Shown: positions 32,673-41,692, counted from the first letter of the stretch. The stretch: 64,000 nucleotides of DNA from Salidesulfovibrio onnuriiensis (GCF_008001235.1 NZ_CP040751.1:1719001-1783000); one strand, 5' to 3'. Made by a program: numbers and translations. The notes: generated from the letters alone by a model not told the origin.

Positions 32673-33623
32673 TTAAGGAACGATATGCGTACCCTTGCCG
32701 TTGGCAAGGGCGTCGCCAATGGTTTCCGGGTTGGTTATGATGACTTCCTTTCCACCGTTGCGCAGGAAATCGAGGGCTGCCTGTACCTTGGGTGCCATGG
32801 AGCCGGGGGCGAAATGGCCTTCGTCCAGGTACTGCTGCATCTCTGCCGCGGTAACGGTTTCCAGGTTCTTCTGCTCGGGGGTGCCGTAGTTCAGGGCCAC
32901 CTGGGGAACCGCCGTGGAGATCACGAACAGCGGGGCCTTGAGTTCGCTGGCCAGCAGGCTGGACGCCAGGTCCTTGTCGATGACCGCATCCACGCCCTGA
33001 AGGCCGTCTTCCGTATCCAATACCGGAATGCCGCCTCCTCCCACGGTAACCACATGGAAGCCCTGGCCGAGCAGGGACTCGACAGCGTCCTGCTCCACCA
33101 CTTCAATGGGTTTGGGGGAGGGCACCACGCGGCGGAAGCCGCGCCCGGAATCTTCCTTGAGCACCCATCCCGGATGCTGGGCCTTGAGTTCTTCCACCTG
33201 TTCGGCGGTGTAGAACTCGCCCACGGGCTTGTTGGGGGCCTTGAAGCCCTCGTCGTTCTTGTCGACCTTGACCTGGGTGACCACGGTCACTGCGCTGCCC
33301 TTGAGGGAGCGCTTGGCGATGACGTTGTTCAGGGCCTGCTGGATCTGGAATCCGATGGCGCCTTGGGTGTCTGCCACGCAGGACACCAGCGGAACCATGT
33401 GCAGTCCCGCGTGTTCGCGGGCGATTTCCGAACGGAGCATGATGAAGCCCACCTGGGGACCGTTGCCGTGGGAAATCACCACCTGGTATCCGGCCTCGAT
33501 GAGGTCGGCGATGTGCTCGGCGGTCTGGCAGATTGCCACGTACTGATCCTCGACGGACTTGTGGTCCGCGTCCTGGATCAGCGAGTTGCCGCCGATGGCG
33601 ATTACTGCAAGTTTCTTGTTCAT
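32673..33623 (-). CDS. arcC: Carbamate kinase
   Basis: 316 residues (E. coli YqeA 310). It has the amino-acid-kinase-fold start VIAIGGNSLIQ, ISHGNGPQVG and VVTVGGGGIPV motifs of carbamate kinases. It catalyses carbamoyl phosphate + ADP to carbamate + ATP; carbamate then falls apart to CO2 and ammonia. In this operon it would be the substrate-level phosphorylation step of purine degradation. It is 13 bases upstream of ygeW and 21 downstream of ygeY. Cytosolic and apparently intact. Confidence 0.96.
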   Translation of the reverse strand: MNKKLAVIAIGGNSLIQDADHKSVEDQYVAICQTAEHIADLIEAGYQVVISHGNGPQVGFIMLRSEIAREHAGLHMVPLVSCVADTQGAIGFQIQQALNNVIAKRSLKGSAVTVVTQVKVDKNDEGFKAPNKPVGEFYTAEQVEELKAQHPGWVLKEDSGRGFRRVVPSPKPIEVVEQDAVESLLGQGFHVVTVGGGGIPVLDTEDGLQGVDAVIDKDLASSLLASELKAPLFVISTAVPQVALNYGTPEQKNLETVTAAEMQQYLDEGHFAPGSMAPKVQAALDFLRNGGKEVIITNPETIGDALANGKGTHIVP

Positions 33624-33644
33624 TCCCTTCCCTCTCAGCCGACG

Positions 33645-34853
33645 CTAGTTGTCTTCGCAGTAGATGGTGGGCATGGCTGCGTAGACGGCGGCGCAGCGGA
33701 CGAGGTCGGCCTTCCAGGTCTTCTCGTTGGGGGCGTGCGCTTCCGCTTCCTTGCCCGGACCGAAGCCCACGGTGGGGATGCCGAACATGCCGGTGATGGA
33801 CACGCCGTTGGTGGAGAAGGTCCACTTGTCGATGCGCGGCGGGGTGGCGAACAGCTCGGAGTAGGCCTTTGCGGTGGCCTGGACAGCCGGGTGTTCCTCG
33901 GCCACGACCCAGGACGGGAAGTAGCAGTCGGTCGGGTAGACCAGACCGGTGTATGCCGGGGTGTCGTAGGTGTACATGGACACCTTGGCGCCGGCGGCCT
34001 TTGCCGCGGGAAGTTCCGCGATCTGGCTCAGGGCCAGTTCCTTGTCTTCACCGGCGGTCAGGCGACGGTCGATGGAGATGGTGCATCCGTCTGCGACGGC
34101 GCAGCGGGACGGGGAAGTGTAAAAGACCTGGGAAACGGTCAGGGAACCCTTGCCCAGGAAATCGTCGGTCGTCAGGCGGGTGTGGAGTTCTTCCAGCTCG
34201 CCGAGGATCTTGCCCATCATGAAGATGGCGTTCTTGCCGCGTTCCGGTGCGGAACCGTGGGAGGAAACACCCTTGACTTCGACCTTGATTTCCATGCGGC
34301 CGCGCTGACCGCGGTAGATGCCGCCGTCGGTGGGTTCGGTGGAAACCACGAATTCGGGCTTCAGGCCGAGTTCCTTGATGATGTACTGCCAGCACAGGCC
34401 GTCGCAGTCCTCTTCCTGGACGGAGCCGACCATGACAACAGTGTAGTCCTTGTCCAGGCCGAGTTCCTTGATGATCTTGCCTGCGTAAACCATGGAGGCC
34501 ATGCCGCCTTCCTGGTCGGAAGCGCCGCGGCCGCCGATGCATTCGTCGTCTTCGTATCCTTCGTACGGATCGAAGTTCCAGTTGTCGCGCTGGCCGATGC
34601 CCACGGTGTCGATGTGGGCGTCAAAGGCGATCAGGCGCGGGCCGGAACCGAGGTAGCCGAGCACGTTGCCCATGGGATCGATTTCAACCTTGTCGAAGCC
34701 GACCTTTTCCATTTCTTCCTTGATGCGCAGGACAACTTCCTTTTCCTGGCAGCTTTCGCTGGGAATGCGGATCATGTCGCGCAGGAACGCGGTCATTTCC
34801 TTTTCATATTTCTTGGAAAGCTCATTGATCTTCTGGAAATCCAATGCAGACAT
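33645..34853 (-). CDS. ygeY: YgeY-type M20 metallopeptidase
   Basis: 402 residues, about the size of E. coli YgeY. M20/ArgE-DapE fold: first metal and base motif FDAHIDTVG (His80, Asp82), [15 protein letters not shown] with the bridging Asp, and QEEDCDG with the catalytic Glu pair. It cleaves an amide or ureide linkage in a small substrate, here most plausibly one of the ring-opened purine intermediates before diaminopropionate. ATG 34853 (MSALDF) is used; the 14-residue upstream extension contains the AGGAGG ribosome-binding site. It is the first gene of the large operon behind the sigma-54 promoter at 35.06-35.08 kb. Confidence 0.93.
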   Translation of the reverse strand: MSALDFQKINELSKKYEKEMTAFLRDMIRIPSESCQEKEVVLRIKEEMEKVGFDKVEIDPMGNVLGYLGSGPRLIAFDAHIDTVGIGQRDNWNFDPYEGYEDDECIGGRGASDQEGGMASMVYAGKIIKELGLDKDYTVVMVGSVQEEDCDGLCWQYIIKELGLKPEFVVSTEPTDGGIYRGQRGRMEIKVEVKGVSSHGSAPERGKNAIFMMGKILGELEELHTRLTTDDFLGKGSLTVSQVFYTSPSRCAVADGCTISIDRRLTAGEDKELALSQIAELPAAKAAGAKVSMYTYDTPAYTGLVYPTDCYFPSWVVAEEHPAVQATAKAYSELFATPPRIDKWTFSTNGVSITGMFGIPTVGFGPGKEAEAHAPNEKTWKADLVRCAAVYAAMPTIYCEDN

Positions 34854-35383
34854 CAGTCGTATGACCTCCTGGGTTGGTATGCGGGGAAACCGCAAAAAAA
34901 TTATGTGTACTTCCCATATGCCGCCTCAAAGTAGAGAGATGTTATTATTCTTTGCAGCGGCAATATGCTGCGCGCCAGCTCGGGCTTTGCTTGCAATGCC
35001 CGGCCAGGCGGCAGGCCGGACCGTTTCCCCCGCATTGAGGGATGCGATCCTTTTGGGACCTAAGCAAAGAAGGGGCCAATAATTGTTAGGACACGAAATT
35101 TTTTTATAAACTAAATAAAAACAAGTTGTTGTAGACTTAATTGTGCAAGATGGCCCTCAGGTGGATGGATTGTGAAATCGTTATCAATATGATTGTTTTC
35201 TCAGACTGATAACAGGGTTTGGCGCAGGGGAGGGGCGACCGGGAACAGGGGGGGGAGGAAGTGCACGTTTGACGTGCATTTGCGGCCTCTCTCAATATGA
35301 GAAGACGCCCGGAATCATTTCCGATTGATTGGCGAATCAACTTTTATGGCGGCGATTCGGACCAAGGAATTTCCGGGCTTGGA
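34854..35383. other. 530-base intergenic region between ygeY and recN
   Basis: No gene is supported. It holds the sigma-54 promoter of ygeY (35061-35079) and an AT-rich stretch upstream of it. Possible activator-binding palindromes are GTTATCA/TGATAAC, about 35178-35213, and TGCACGT-TTG-ACGTGCA at 35262-35278. The latter could also be the 3'-end hairpin of recN. No T-rich terminator for recN was found. Confidence 0.5.
35061..35079 (-). promoter_or_regulatory. Sigma-54 (-24/-12) promoter of the ygeY operon
   Basis: On the - strand the site reads TTGGCCCCTTCTTTGCTTA, with GG and GC separated by exactly ten bases (35077-35076 and 35065-35064). Between GG and GC it differs from the ridA promoter by a single base. 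The start of transcription would be near 35052, leaving a leader of about 200 nt before ygeY. Confidence 0.85.
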
Positions 35384-37000
35384 TCAGGATCTTTTCATCA
35401 GGGAGTCGGCCAAGGCGTCGCCCTGTTTTCCGCCGCCGCCCATGCGGGAGAGTTCCTCGCGGATCTCCCCGTTGTTCAGGCGGTCGCAGCGGGTATAGGT
35501 CTGGCCGTCCAGCACTTCCTTGACGATGGAGAAGTGGCGGTCGGCGCGCCCGGCCAGCTGCGGCCAGTGGGTGATGAGCAGCATCTGCTGCCGGTCGGCC
35601 AGTTCGCGCAGCTTGGCGGCCACGCTGTTGAGCGTCAGTCCGCCGATGCCCGCGTCCACCTCGTCGAAGATCAGGGTGGGCAGATGTTCGCCGCCCGCGC
35701 CGCGCCGCAGGCTGACCAGGGCCAGCAGGAAACGGGAAAGCTCGCCGCCCGAGGCGATCTTGTCCAGGGGTTGGGGCCGCTGCCCCGGGTTGGGCACCCA
35801 CATGAGCCTGCCCCGGTAGTCGGTGACGCCTTCGTGGATTTCCTTGGGTTCGAATTCGTAGGTGACGCGCACGTGCTCGGAAAAGCCCAGGTCGCCCAGC
35901 TCGCCCTCGATGTTCAGGCACAGTTCGCGGGCTGCCTTCTTGCGGGCCTTGTTCAGCTTGTCCAGGACCTTGGAGAGATTCTGGGCCTTTTCGACCTCCT
36001 CCTTCTTGAGCCGGGTGCGGTCCAGGTCGCAGGCGTCCAGGAAGGAAAGGTCGTCGCTGATCTGCTTGTACAGCCCGCAGATGTCGCCCAGGCCCCGGCC
36101 CAGCTTGCGCTTGAGCTGGGAAATCTTGAACAGCCGCGATTCCACGTCGTCCAGGGTCATGTCGTCGTAGTCGGACTCGATCTCGCCCGGGTCGCGACGC
36201 AGGTGCGAATCCAGATCGTGCAGCTTGAGCCGGAAGTCCTCCACGGACTGGCGGTCGTCCTCGAACTCCGGGTAGAGCCGGGCGATGATGTCCATTTCCC
36301 GCGAGAGCAGGGACATGGCGTCCAGCAGGTTGGCGTCGCCGTGGATGCAGTCCAGGGCGTTGCGCAGGCATTCCCCGGCGCGCTCGCGGTCCTTGAGCAC
36401 GGTCTTGCGCTCCTCCAGCAGGTCCTCTTCGCCGGGCTGGGGATCGATCTTCTCGATTTCCTTTTTCTGGAATTCGAGGAATTCCCGTTGCTTGACCAGG
36501 TCCTCGCACCTGCGGTCCAGCTCGTCGATGGCCTTGATCACCGAGCGCAACTCGTCCAGGGCCGCCTCGCGGGCCAGGAGAAGGGAGTTGTCGGGCAGGA
36601 AGGTATCCAGCACCTCGGACTGGAAGGCCGGGGAGAGCAGTTTCTGCTGGCCGTGCTGGCTGGTGTGGATGATCAGCTTGGGCCGCAGTTCCTTGACCGC
36701 GTCCTGGGAGCTGAGCTTGTCGTTGATGAACACGCGGCTGCGCCCGGTCTCGGCGGAGAGTTCGCGGCGGATGATGCAGTCGCCGTCGGGCAGCACGAAG
36801 AGCGCCTCCACCGTGGCCTTTTCCGCGCCCGGGCGCACCAGGTTGCGGTCCATGCTTTGGCCCATGATGAAGTCCACGGCGCGCAGGATAAAGGATTTGC
36901 CCGCGCCGGTCTCGCCGGTGAGGGTGTTCATTCCGGAGGAAAATTCCAGTTCAGCGTCTTCGATGAGCGCCAGGTTCCTGATGCGCAGCAGTTCCAGCAT
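35384..37000 (-). CDS. recN: DNA repair protein RecN
   Basis: 538 residues, an SMC-like ATPase in double-strand-break repair. Walker A is GETGAGKSFIL (29-39). The middle is a long coiled coil. The C-terminal half has the ABC-type signature KIASGGELSRFLLAL, Walker B TLIFDEVDAGIGG and the closing LLITHWPQLA. Slightly shorter than E. coli RecN (553). The first codon is taken as the ATG directly starting the conserved MLELLRIRNLALI. Unrelated to the flanking purine block; it marks the start of a housekeeping region. No LexA-like site was recognised upstream. Confidence 0.96.
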   Translation of the reverse strand: MLELLRIRNLALIEDAELEFSSGMNTLTGETGAGKSFILRAVDFIMGQSMDRNLVRPGAEKATVEALFVLPDGDCIIRRELSAETGRSRVFINDKLSSQDAVKELRPKLIIHTSQHGQQKLLSPAFQSEVLDTFLPDNSLLLAREAALDELRSVIKAIDELDRRCEDLVKQREFLEFQKKEIEKIDPQPGEEDLLEERKTVLKDRERAGECLRNALDCIHGDANLLDAMSLLSREMDIIARLYPEFEDDRQSVEDFRLKLHDLDSHLRRDPGEIESDYDDMTLDDVESRLFKISQLKRKLGRGLGDICGLYKQISDDLSFLDACDLDRTRLKKEEVEKAQNLSKVLDKLNKARKKAARELCLNIEGELGDLGFSEHVRVTYEFEPKEIHEGVTDYRGRLMWVPNPGQRPQPLDKIASGGELSRFLLALVSLRRGAGGEHLPTLIFDEVDAGIGGLTLNSVAAKLRELADRQQMLLITHWPQLAGRADRHFSIVKEVLDGQTYTRCDRLNNGEIREELSRMGGGGKQGDALADSLMKRS

Positions 37001-37104
37001 GGAGAACTCTCTTGTGGGTGGCTAGGTTTCATTCCGGCCAAAAGGCCGTGCAGCGCATATTTTTATACATGAATGAGGCCCCCGGCAATAGCCGTGATCG
37101 GTTT

Positions 37105-37575
37105 TCACACCGAGAGCCACTTGACCTTGTAGCAGACCGTTTCCTCGGGCACCCGCTCCGAAGCCTCCATGCGTTCCAGCACAAAGCCCTTGTTGCGGTA
37201 AAATTCCCGGGCGTTGGTGTTGCACCCGTAGACGCACAGGGTCAGGTGGGCGTGCCCCTGCTCGCGGGCGTGTTCCTCGGCCGCCTGGATGAGCTTGCCG
37301 CCCACGCCTTTGCCCTGGTGGTCCGGGTGCACCCAGAGCTCGGCGATGTAGTTGCCCTGGAGCTGCATGACCCCCACGGGCCTGCCGTCCTCCTCGGCCA
37401 GAAAGCATTCATGCCATTTCTGGCGCGAGAGCTTGCCGATGACGTCGTTTTCCAGCACCCCGTTCACGTAGTTCTGCGGCATCATTTCGCCGTAGCTGGC
37501 CAGGAACGAGGCGTACATGACGGATTCCAGGATGGGTGCGTCTTTTTCGGTTGCTTTGCGGACAGTGATGCTCAT
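37105..37575 (-). CDS. GNAT-family N-acetyltransferase 1
   Basis: 156 residues with the GNAT fold. Motif A is AELWVHPDHQGKGVGGKLI, the acetyl-CoA pyrophosphate loop (Q-G-K-G-V-G), followed by LTLCVYGCNTNAREFYRNKGF, the usual motif B. The substrate cannot be told; candidates include small amines or protein N-termini. It lies 9 bases after a second GNAT gene of similar length and layout, likely an old duplication. The pair is co-directional with the ABC permease genes upstream. Confidence 0.88.
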   Translation of the reverse strand: MSITVRKATEKDAPILESVMYASFLASYGEMMPQNYVNGVLENDVIGKLSRQKWHECFLAEEDGRPVGVMQLQGNYIAELWVHPDHQGKGVGGKLIQAAEEHAREQGHAHLTLCVYGCNTNAREFYRNKGFVLERMEASERVPEETVCYKVKWLSV

Positions 37576-37584
37576 GGAGGCGTC

Positions 37585-38049
37585 CTAGAGTTGTTTGGCG
37601 AGAAAACAGTTGTATATGCCGGGCATGGAGTCCTTGTCCTCGAACGTCTTTTCGATGACGAATCCCCTGGAACGATAGAAGTCCTGGGCCTTGTGGTTTT
37701 CCTTGTAGCAGTTCAGGGTCAGGCGCTTGTGGCCCTGTTCCCTGACCCGCTGTTCCGCGCTTTCCAGCAGGGCGGTGCCCAGGCCTTTGCCCATGTGCTC
37801 AGGATGGGTAAAGAGGAATTCGATGAAATCGCCGCTGAGCAGCATGACGCCCCCGGGCGCGCCGTCGGTTTCGGCGATGGTGAACTGCAATCCCTGCTTG
37901 CGGGCGATCTCTCCGGCCCTGTCGTTCCTGATCGACCGTTCGATGTGTTCCCGGGGCATGAAATGCACGTAGCTGTCCAGAAAGGATTCGCGGAGGATGG
38001 TGCGGATGGTCTGTTCGTCTTCCGCTGTCGCCGGGCGGAGGGTGATCAT
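37585..38049 (-). CDS. GNAT-family N-acetyltransferase 2
   Basis: 154 residues from ATG 38049 (MITLRPATAED), which overlaps the stop of the upstream permease gene by 4 bases and so is probably translationally coupled to it. Motif A is EFLFTHPEHMGKGLGTALL, followed by LTLNCYKENHKAQDFYRSRGF. It resembles its downstream neighbour in size and motif spacing. A longer frame upstream lies inside the permease gene and is not coding. The substrate is unknown; coupling to a peptide-type transporter hints at amino-acid or peptide acetylation, which is weak inference. Confidence 0.86.
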   Translation of the reverse strand: MITLRPATAEDEQTIRTILRESFLDSYVHFMPREHIERSIRNDRAGEIARKQGLQFTIAETDGAPGGVMLLSGDFIEFLFTHPEHMGKGLGTALLESAEQRVREQGHKRLTLNCYKENHKAQDFYRSRGFVIEKTFEDKDSMPGIYNCFLAKQL

Positions 38050-38891
38050 TGCTTGAGCCTCGGGTCCAGCAGGTCCCGCAGGGATTCGCCCAGCAGGTTG
38101 TAGCCCAGCACCGTGAACAGGATGGCCAGGCCCGGGAAGACCGAAAGCCACCATGCCACGCCCAGCACTTCCTTGCCGTCCGTGAGCATGTTGCCCCAGC
38201 TCGCGTCCGGGGGCTGCACGCCCAGGCCCAGGAAGGACAGGGAGGATTCCACCAGGATGGCCCCGGCCACGCCCAGAGTGGCGGAGACCAGCACCGGGGC
38301 CAGTGCGTTGGGCAGGATGTGCCGGAAGATGATGCGGGCGGGGTTTGCCCCGGCCGCCTTGGCGGCCAGCACGAAGTCCCGCTCGCGCAGGGTCAGGGTT
38401 TCGGCGCGCACCAGCCGGGCCACGCCCATCCAGGAGGTCAGGCCGATGACGATCATGATGTTCAGCAGACTCGGCTCCAGGAAGGCGATGACCGCCAGGA
38501 TCAGGAAAAAGGACGGGAAGCAGAGCATGACGTCCACCCCGCGCATGATGATTTCATCCACCATCCTGCCGAAGTAGCCGGAAACCAGCCCGAGGGCCAG
38601 GCCGATGCCCGAGGAGATGCCCACGGCCACAAAGCCCACCCAGAGGGAGACGCGGCCCCCGTAGAGGATGCGGGTGAACACGTCGCGGCCCAGGGCGTCC
38701 GTACCCATGAGGTGCGCGGCGGACGGCGGCTGGAGCAGGGCGTCCACGTTGAGCTGGGACGGCGGATAGGGGGCGATCCACGGGGCCAGGATGGCGGCCA
38801 GGGACATGGAGCCCACCAGCAGCAGCCCGATGATGAGCAGGGCGTTGCGGGCCAGGAAGGAGGGCCGCTTCAGGGGCTTGCGTTGTTTCAT
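38046..38891 (-). CDS. DppC/OppC-type ABC transporter permease
   Basis: 281 residues, about six membrane segments. It carries the N-terminal APWIAPYPPSQLN and HLMGTDALGRDVFTRILYG typical of DppC/OppC/NikC, and the ATPase-docking EAA loop AKAAGANPARIIFRHILPN. It is the second inner-membrane channel subunit for peptides, nickel or similar ligands. It overlaps the DppB-type gene by 4 bases. No ATPase or binding-protein gene of the peptide type is in the window, so these must be supplied from elsewhere or were lost. Confidence 0.9.
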   Translation of the reverse strand: MKQRKPLKRPSFLARNALLIIGLLLVGSMSLAAILAPWIAPYPPSQLNVDALLQPPSAAHLMGTDALGRDVFTRILYGGRVSLWVGFVAVGISSGIGLALGLVSGYFGRMVDEIIMRGVDVMLCFPSFFLILAVIAFLEPSLLNIMIVIGLTSWMGVARLVRAETLTLRERDFVLAAKAAGANPARIIFRHILPNALAPVLVSATLGVAGAILVESSLSFLGLGVQPPDASWGNMLTDGKEVLGVAWWLSVFPGLAILFTVLGYNLLGESLRDLLDPRLKQ

Positions 38892-39883
38892 GCCGACCTC
38901 CCTGCGCTGCGGATGCGCGGGTCGGCCAGGCCGTAGCCCACGTCGGCCAGCAGGTTGCCCGCCAGGGTCAGCACGGCGCCGAGCACCAGGCTGCCCATGA
39001 TCAGCGGATAGTCGCGGGCCATGACCGCGCCGTAGAAGAGCTGGCCCAGGCCGGGCAGGGCAAAGATGGATTCGATGATCACCGAGCCGCCGATGAGCGA
39101 GGGCACGGACAGGCCCAGGATGGTGATGACCGGCATGAGCGCGTTGCGCAGGGCGTGCTTGAAGAGCACGGTGCGGCTGGAAAGGCCCTTGGCCCGGGCG
39201 GTCATGATGTAGTCCTGGCGCAGCACCTCCAGCATGCTGGAGCGCATGAACCGGGACATGCCCGCCCAGCTGCCCGCTGTATATATGAATATGGGCAGGA
39301 TCAGGTGCCGGGCCAGGTCGATGAATTTTTCCCACGGGGTCATGGTTTGGAAGCTCAGGGAGGTCAGGCCCGAGATGGGCAGCACCGGCCACTGGATGCC
39401 CAGCCAGAGCATGAGCAACAGGGCCAGCCAGAAGCCGGGCATGGCAAAGCCTATGAACACAATGACCGTTGTGGCCTTGTCGAAGATGCCGTCCCGCCAC
39501 CATGCCGCCGTGATGCCCAGGGGCACGGCGATGAGCAGGGTCAGCACCATGCTGGCCACGTTCATGCCGAAGGTCAGCGGCAGCCGCTCCCGGATGCGCT
39601 CCCAGACCGGGCGACGGTCCCCGGAAATGGAATCGCCGAAGTCGAATTTCACCAGCCTGCCGAGCCACTGGGCGTACTGCGCGTGCAGGGGCTGGTCCAG
39701 GCCGTAGAGCTTTTCGAACTTGGCGCGGGCGTCGGTGTCCGCGGCCGGGTTGAGGGTGGTGACCATGTCCGTGGGCGAGCCCGGCGCCAGATGGATGACC
39801 CAGAAGCTGATGACCGTGATGCCCAGGAAGACCACTGCCACCCACAGGAACTTGATGGCGATGCGCCGCATGATTTCGATCAT
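38888..39883 (-). CDS. DppB/OppB-type ABC transporter permease
   Basis: 331 residues from ATG 39883 (MIEIMRRIAI); starts at 39919 and 39871 are also possible, and only a weak GGA lies upstream. Six to seven hydrophobic segments; the N-terminal FWVIHLAPGSPTD is characteristic of DppB. The EAA loop is ARAKGLSSRTVLFKHALRN. It pairs with the DppC-type gene in a 4-base overlap and is the first gene of the - strand unit, divergent from the acyltransferase at 40011. Usual partners DppA, DppD and DppF are absent nearby. Confidence 0.88.
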   Translation of the reverse strand: MIEIMRRIAIKFLWVAVVFLGITVISFWVIHLAPGSPTDMVTTLNPAADTDARAKFEKLYGLDQPLHAQYAQWLGRLVKFDFGDSISGDRRPVWERIRERLPLTFGMNVASMVLTLLIAVPLGITAAWWRDGIFDKATTVIVFIGFAMPGFWLALLLMLWLGIQWPVLPISGLTSLSFQTMTPWEKFIDLARHLILPIFIYTAGSWAGMSRFMRSSMLEVLRQDYIMTARAKGLSSRTVLFKHALRNALMPVITILGLSVPSLIGGSVIIESIFALPGLGQLFYGAVMARDYPLIMGSLVLGAVLTLAGNLLADVGYGLADPRIRSAGRSA

Positions 39884-40010
39884 GGATCCGTATTTACGCC
39901 AAGTTGCGAAGCTTATCAACGAACAGTCTCAAGTACTTGGGATGAAGGGTGCCGCGCGGCGGGGGCGATTCCTGTTGCGGTCGTCGTGTCGAATGTCTAT
40001 ATCGTTCGGC

Positions 40011-40643
40011 ATGAGTCATCCCGATCCGAACGAACCGCACCCCGTGGCCGGTTTCCCGCAAGTGGCCTTTATCCGGAATTTCAACAGGAACCCCAACATC
40101 CTTATCGGGGACTACACCTATTACGATGACCCCGAGGGGCCGTCGCGTTTTTTCGAAAACATATTGTACCACTTCGATTTCATCGGAGACCGGTTGATCA
40201 TTGGCCGGTATTGCGCCATCGCCCGGAACGTGACCTTCATCATGAACGGGGCCAATCATGCCATGGGCGGATTCTCCTCCTATCCCTTCTTCATTTTCGG
40301 CTCGGGCTGGGAGGCCGCCAGACCAGCCCCCGAACAGTTTCCCTACAAGGGCGATACGGTCATCGGCAGCGATGTCTGGATCGGCTATGACGCCACGATC
40401 ATGCCCGGGGTCTCCATCGGGCATGGCTGCATTGTCGGGGCAAAGTCCGTGGTGACCGGCGACGTGCCTCCCTACAGCATTGTGGCGGGGAATCCCGCCA
40501 GGGTGATCCGGATGCGGTTTGAGGAGGAGGTCGTTTCAAGGCTCCTGGCCCTGCAATGGTGGGAATGGGAGCCCGAGAAGGTCACGCGGAACCTGCCCGC
40601 GATCATCGGCTCCGACCTGGAGGAACTGCGGCGGGCCGAATAG
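40011..40643 (+). CDS. Hexapeptide-repeat (CatB/Vat-type) acyltransferase
   Basis: 210 residues. Left-handed beta-helix repeats are visible, for example TVIGSDVWIGYDATIMPGVSIGHGCIVGA. The family start PNILIGDYTYYDDPEG and FIMNGANHAMGGFSSYPF with its catalytic His are those of the chloramphenicol/streptogramin acetyltransferase-like group (type B CAT/Vat). The natural substrate is often unknown; antibiotic acetylation cannot be claimed. An ATG at 39993 would add six residues; neither start has a clear ribosome-binding site. Single gene, divergent from dppB. Confidence 0.85.
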   Translation: MSHPDPNEPHPVAGFPQVAFIRNFNRNPNILIGDYTYYDDPEGPSRFFENILYHFDFIGDRLIIGRYCAIARNVTFIMNGANHAMGGFSSYPFFIFGSGWEAARPAPEQFPYKGDTVIGSDVWIGYDATIMPGVSIGHGCIVGAKSVVTGDVPPYSIVAGNPARVIRMRFEEEVVSRLLALQWWEWEPEKVTRNLPAIIGSDLEELRRAE

Positions 40644-40681
40644 GGCTTGAGGAAAATTGATTTCTTTTTGAACAAAGGGTG

Positions 40682-40711
40682 TTGACAGCGCGGCCCGGGT
40701 TCGGCTAGAAA
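40682..40711 (+). promoter_or_regulatory. Sigma-70-type promoter of tRNA-Ala
   Basis: TTGACA (40682-40687) and TAGAAA (40706-40711) are 18 bases apart, and the tRNA begins about 12 bases after the expected start site. Confidence 0.8.
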
Positions 40712-40729
40712 GCTTCTTCCCAACGACGT

Positions 40730-40805
<76 letters not shown>

Positions 40806-40816
40806 CTAGAATATAA

Positions 40817-40851
40817 AAGGCTTAGAAGGTTTTCCTTCCAAGCCTTTTTTT
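40817..40851 (+). terminator. Terminator of tRNA-Ala
   Basis: AAGGCTTAGAAGG pairs with CCTTCCAAGCCTT around TTTT with one mismatch, and a run of T follows. A nearly identical hairpin follows the tRNA fragment at 41693-41817. Confidence 0.9.
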
Positions 40852-41022
40852 CGTGGAGTAGCCAAATGAATCTTCAAATAAGATAGAGTTGACATCCGAC
40901 GGGATTGAGCCCAAGTTGCTTTCTTTGTTCCGAGGTGCCGGCATGTGCGGCTCCGGCAGGATTAAGGTGTTCAACGGGAGTCGGCGATCCTGTCTGCAAA
41001 TGCTTTTTCTTCGGAGGCCCTG

Positions 41023-41661
41023 ATGAAAACCGAACTGTGGGTGATGTTCTTCCTGGCATATCTGGTGACGACGTTGTCACCCGGGCCGAATGTGTTGCTG
41101 GTGCTGAAGAACAGTATTCGGCACGGCTGGAAATCCGCATTCATTACCGTGTTGGGAAACCTGAGTTGCCAGCTGCTGATTGTCTGTCTGGTGGCTGTCG
41201 GTGTCGGGCACCTCATCCAGGAACTGCCGTTCTGGTTCGTTATCATGAAAACGATCGGCGGCGCCTACCTGATTTATTTGGGGATCAAAAACCTGTTGGC
41301 GTCCCGGAAGGCGAAATCCGTCTTGCCGGAGACGGAGCCTCGGATCGTCGCGACCCGGTCTCAGCGCAGCCTGTTCCTTGAGGCGTTCGGCGTATCCGCA
41401 AGCAATCCCAAGACCTTGATTTTCCTTTCGGCGTTCCTGCCGCAGTTTCTTGATGCCGCGCATCCTCCCTATGAGCAGTTTTCTATCATGTTTGTCACGA
41501 TTTGCGGCATCGTCACCACCGTCCACCTGGGGTATTCGTACCTGATCGCCTCTTTCGGCAGGCGTTTCTCGTTTAAAGAATTCGGGCGCAAGATCGATAA
41601 GATTACCGGTGGCCTGTTCATTGCCATGGGGGGCGGCATCCTTCTGAGCGACCGTGTGTGA
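41023..41661 (+). CDS. LysE-family amino acid exporter
   Basis: 212 residues, the standard length for LysE/RhtB translocators, with five to six hydrophobic segments. The N-terminal motif SPGPNVLLVLKNSIRHG and the central ASNPKTLIFLSAFLPQF are the family signatures. It would export an amino acid or derivative. GGAGG precedes the ATG by 5 bases. It lies alone between tRNA-Ala and a decayed tRNA-Ala 3' fragment, and its base composition is by eye less GC-rich than its surroundings. Both fit a small acquired islet. Confidence 0.92.
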   Translation: MKTELWVMFFLAYLVTTLSPGPNVLLVLKNSIRHGWKSAFITVLGNLSCQLLIVCLVAVGVGHLIQELPFWFVIMKTIGGAYLIYLGIKNLLASRKAKSVLPETEPRIVATRSQRSLFLEAFGVSASNPKTLIFLSAFLPQFLDAAHPPYEQFSIMFVTICGIVTTVHLGYSYLIASFGRRFSFKEFGRKIDKITGGLFIAMGGGILLSDRV

Positions 41662-41692
41662 CATCGCCTTACATCCCGTGAATGCCTTGACC

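Noticed and set aside
38892-39845. A single 599-residue permease fusion on the - strand
   Set aside because: The N-terminal half of that frame is out of frame with the dppB gene it overlaps and is low-complexity; the true dppC starts at 38891.
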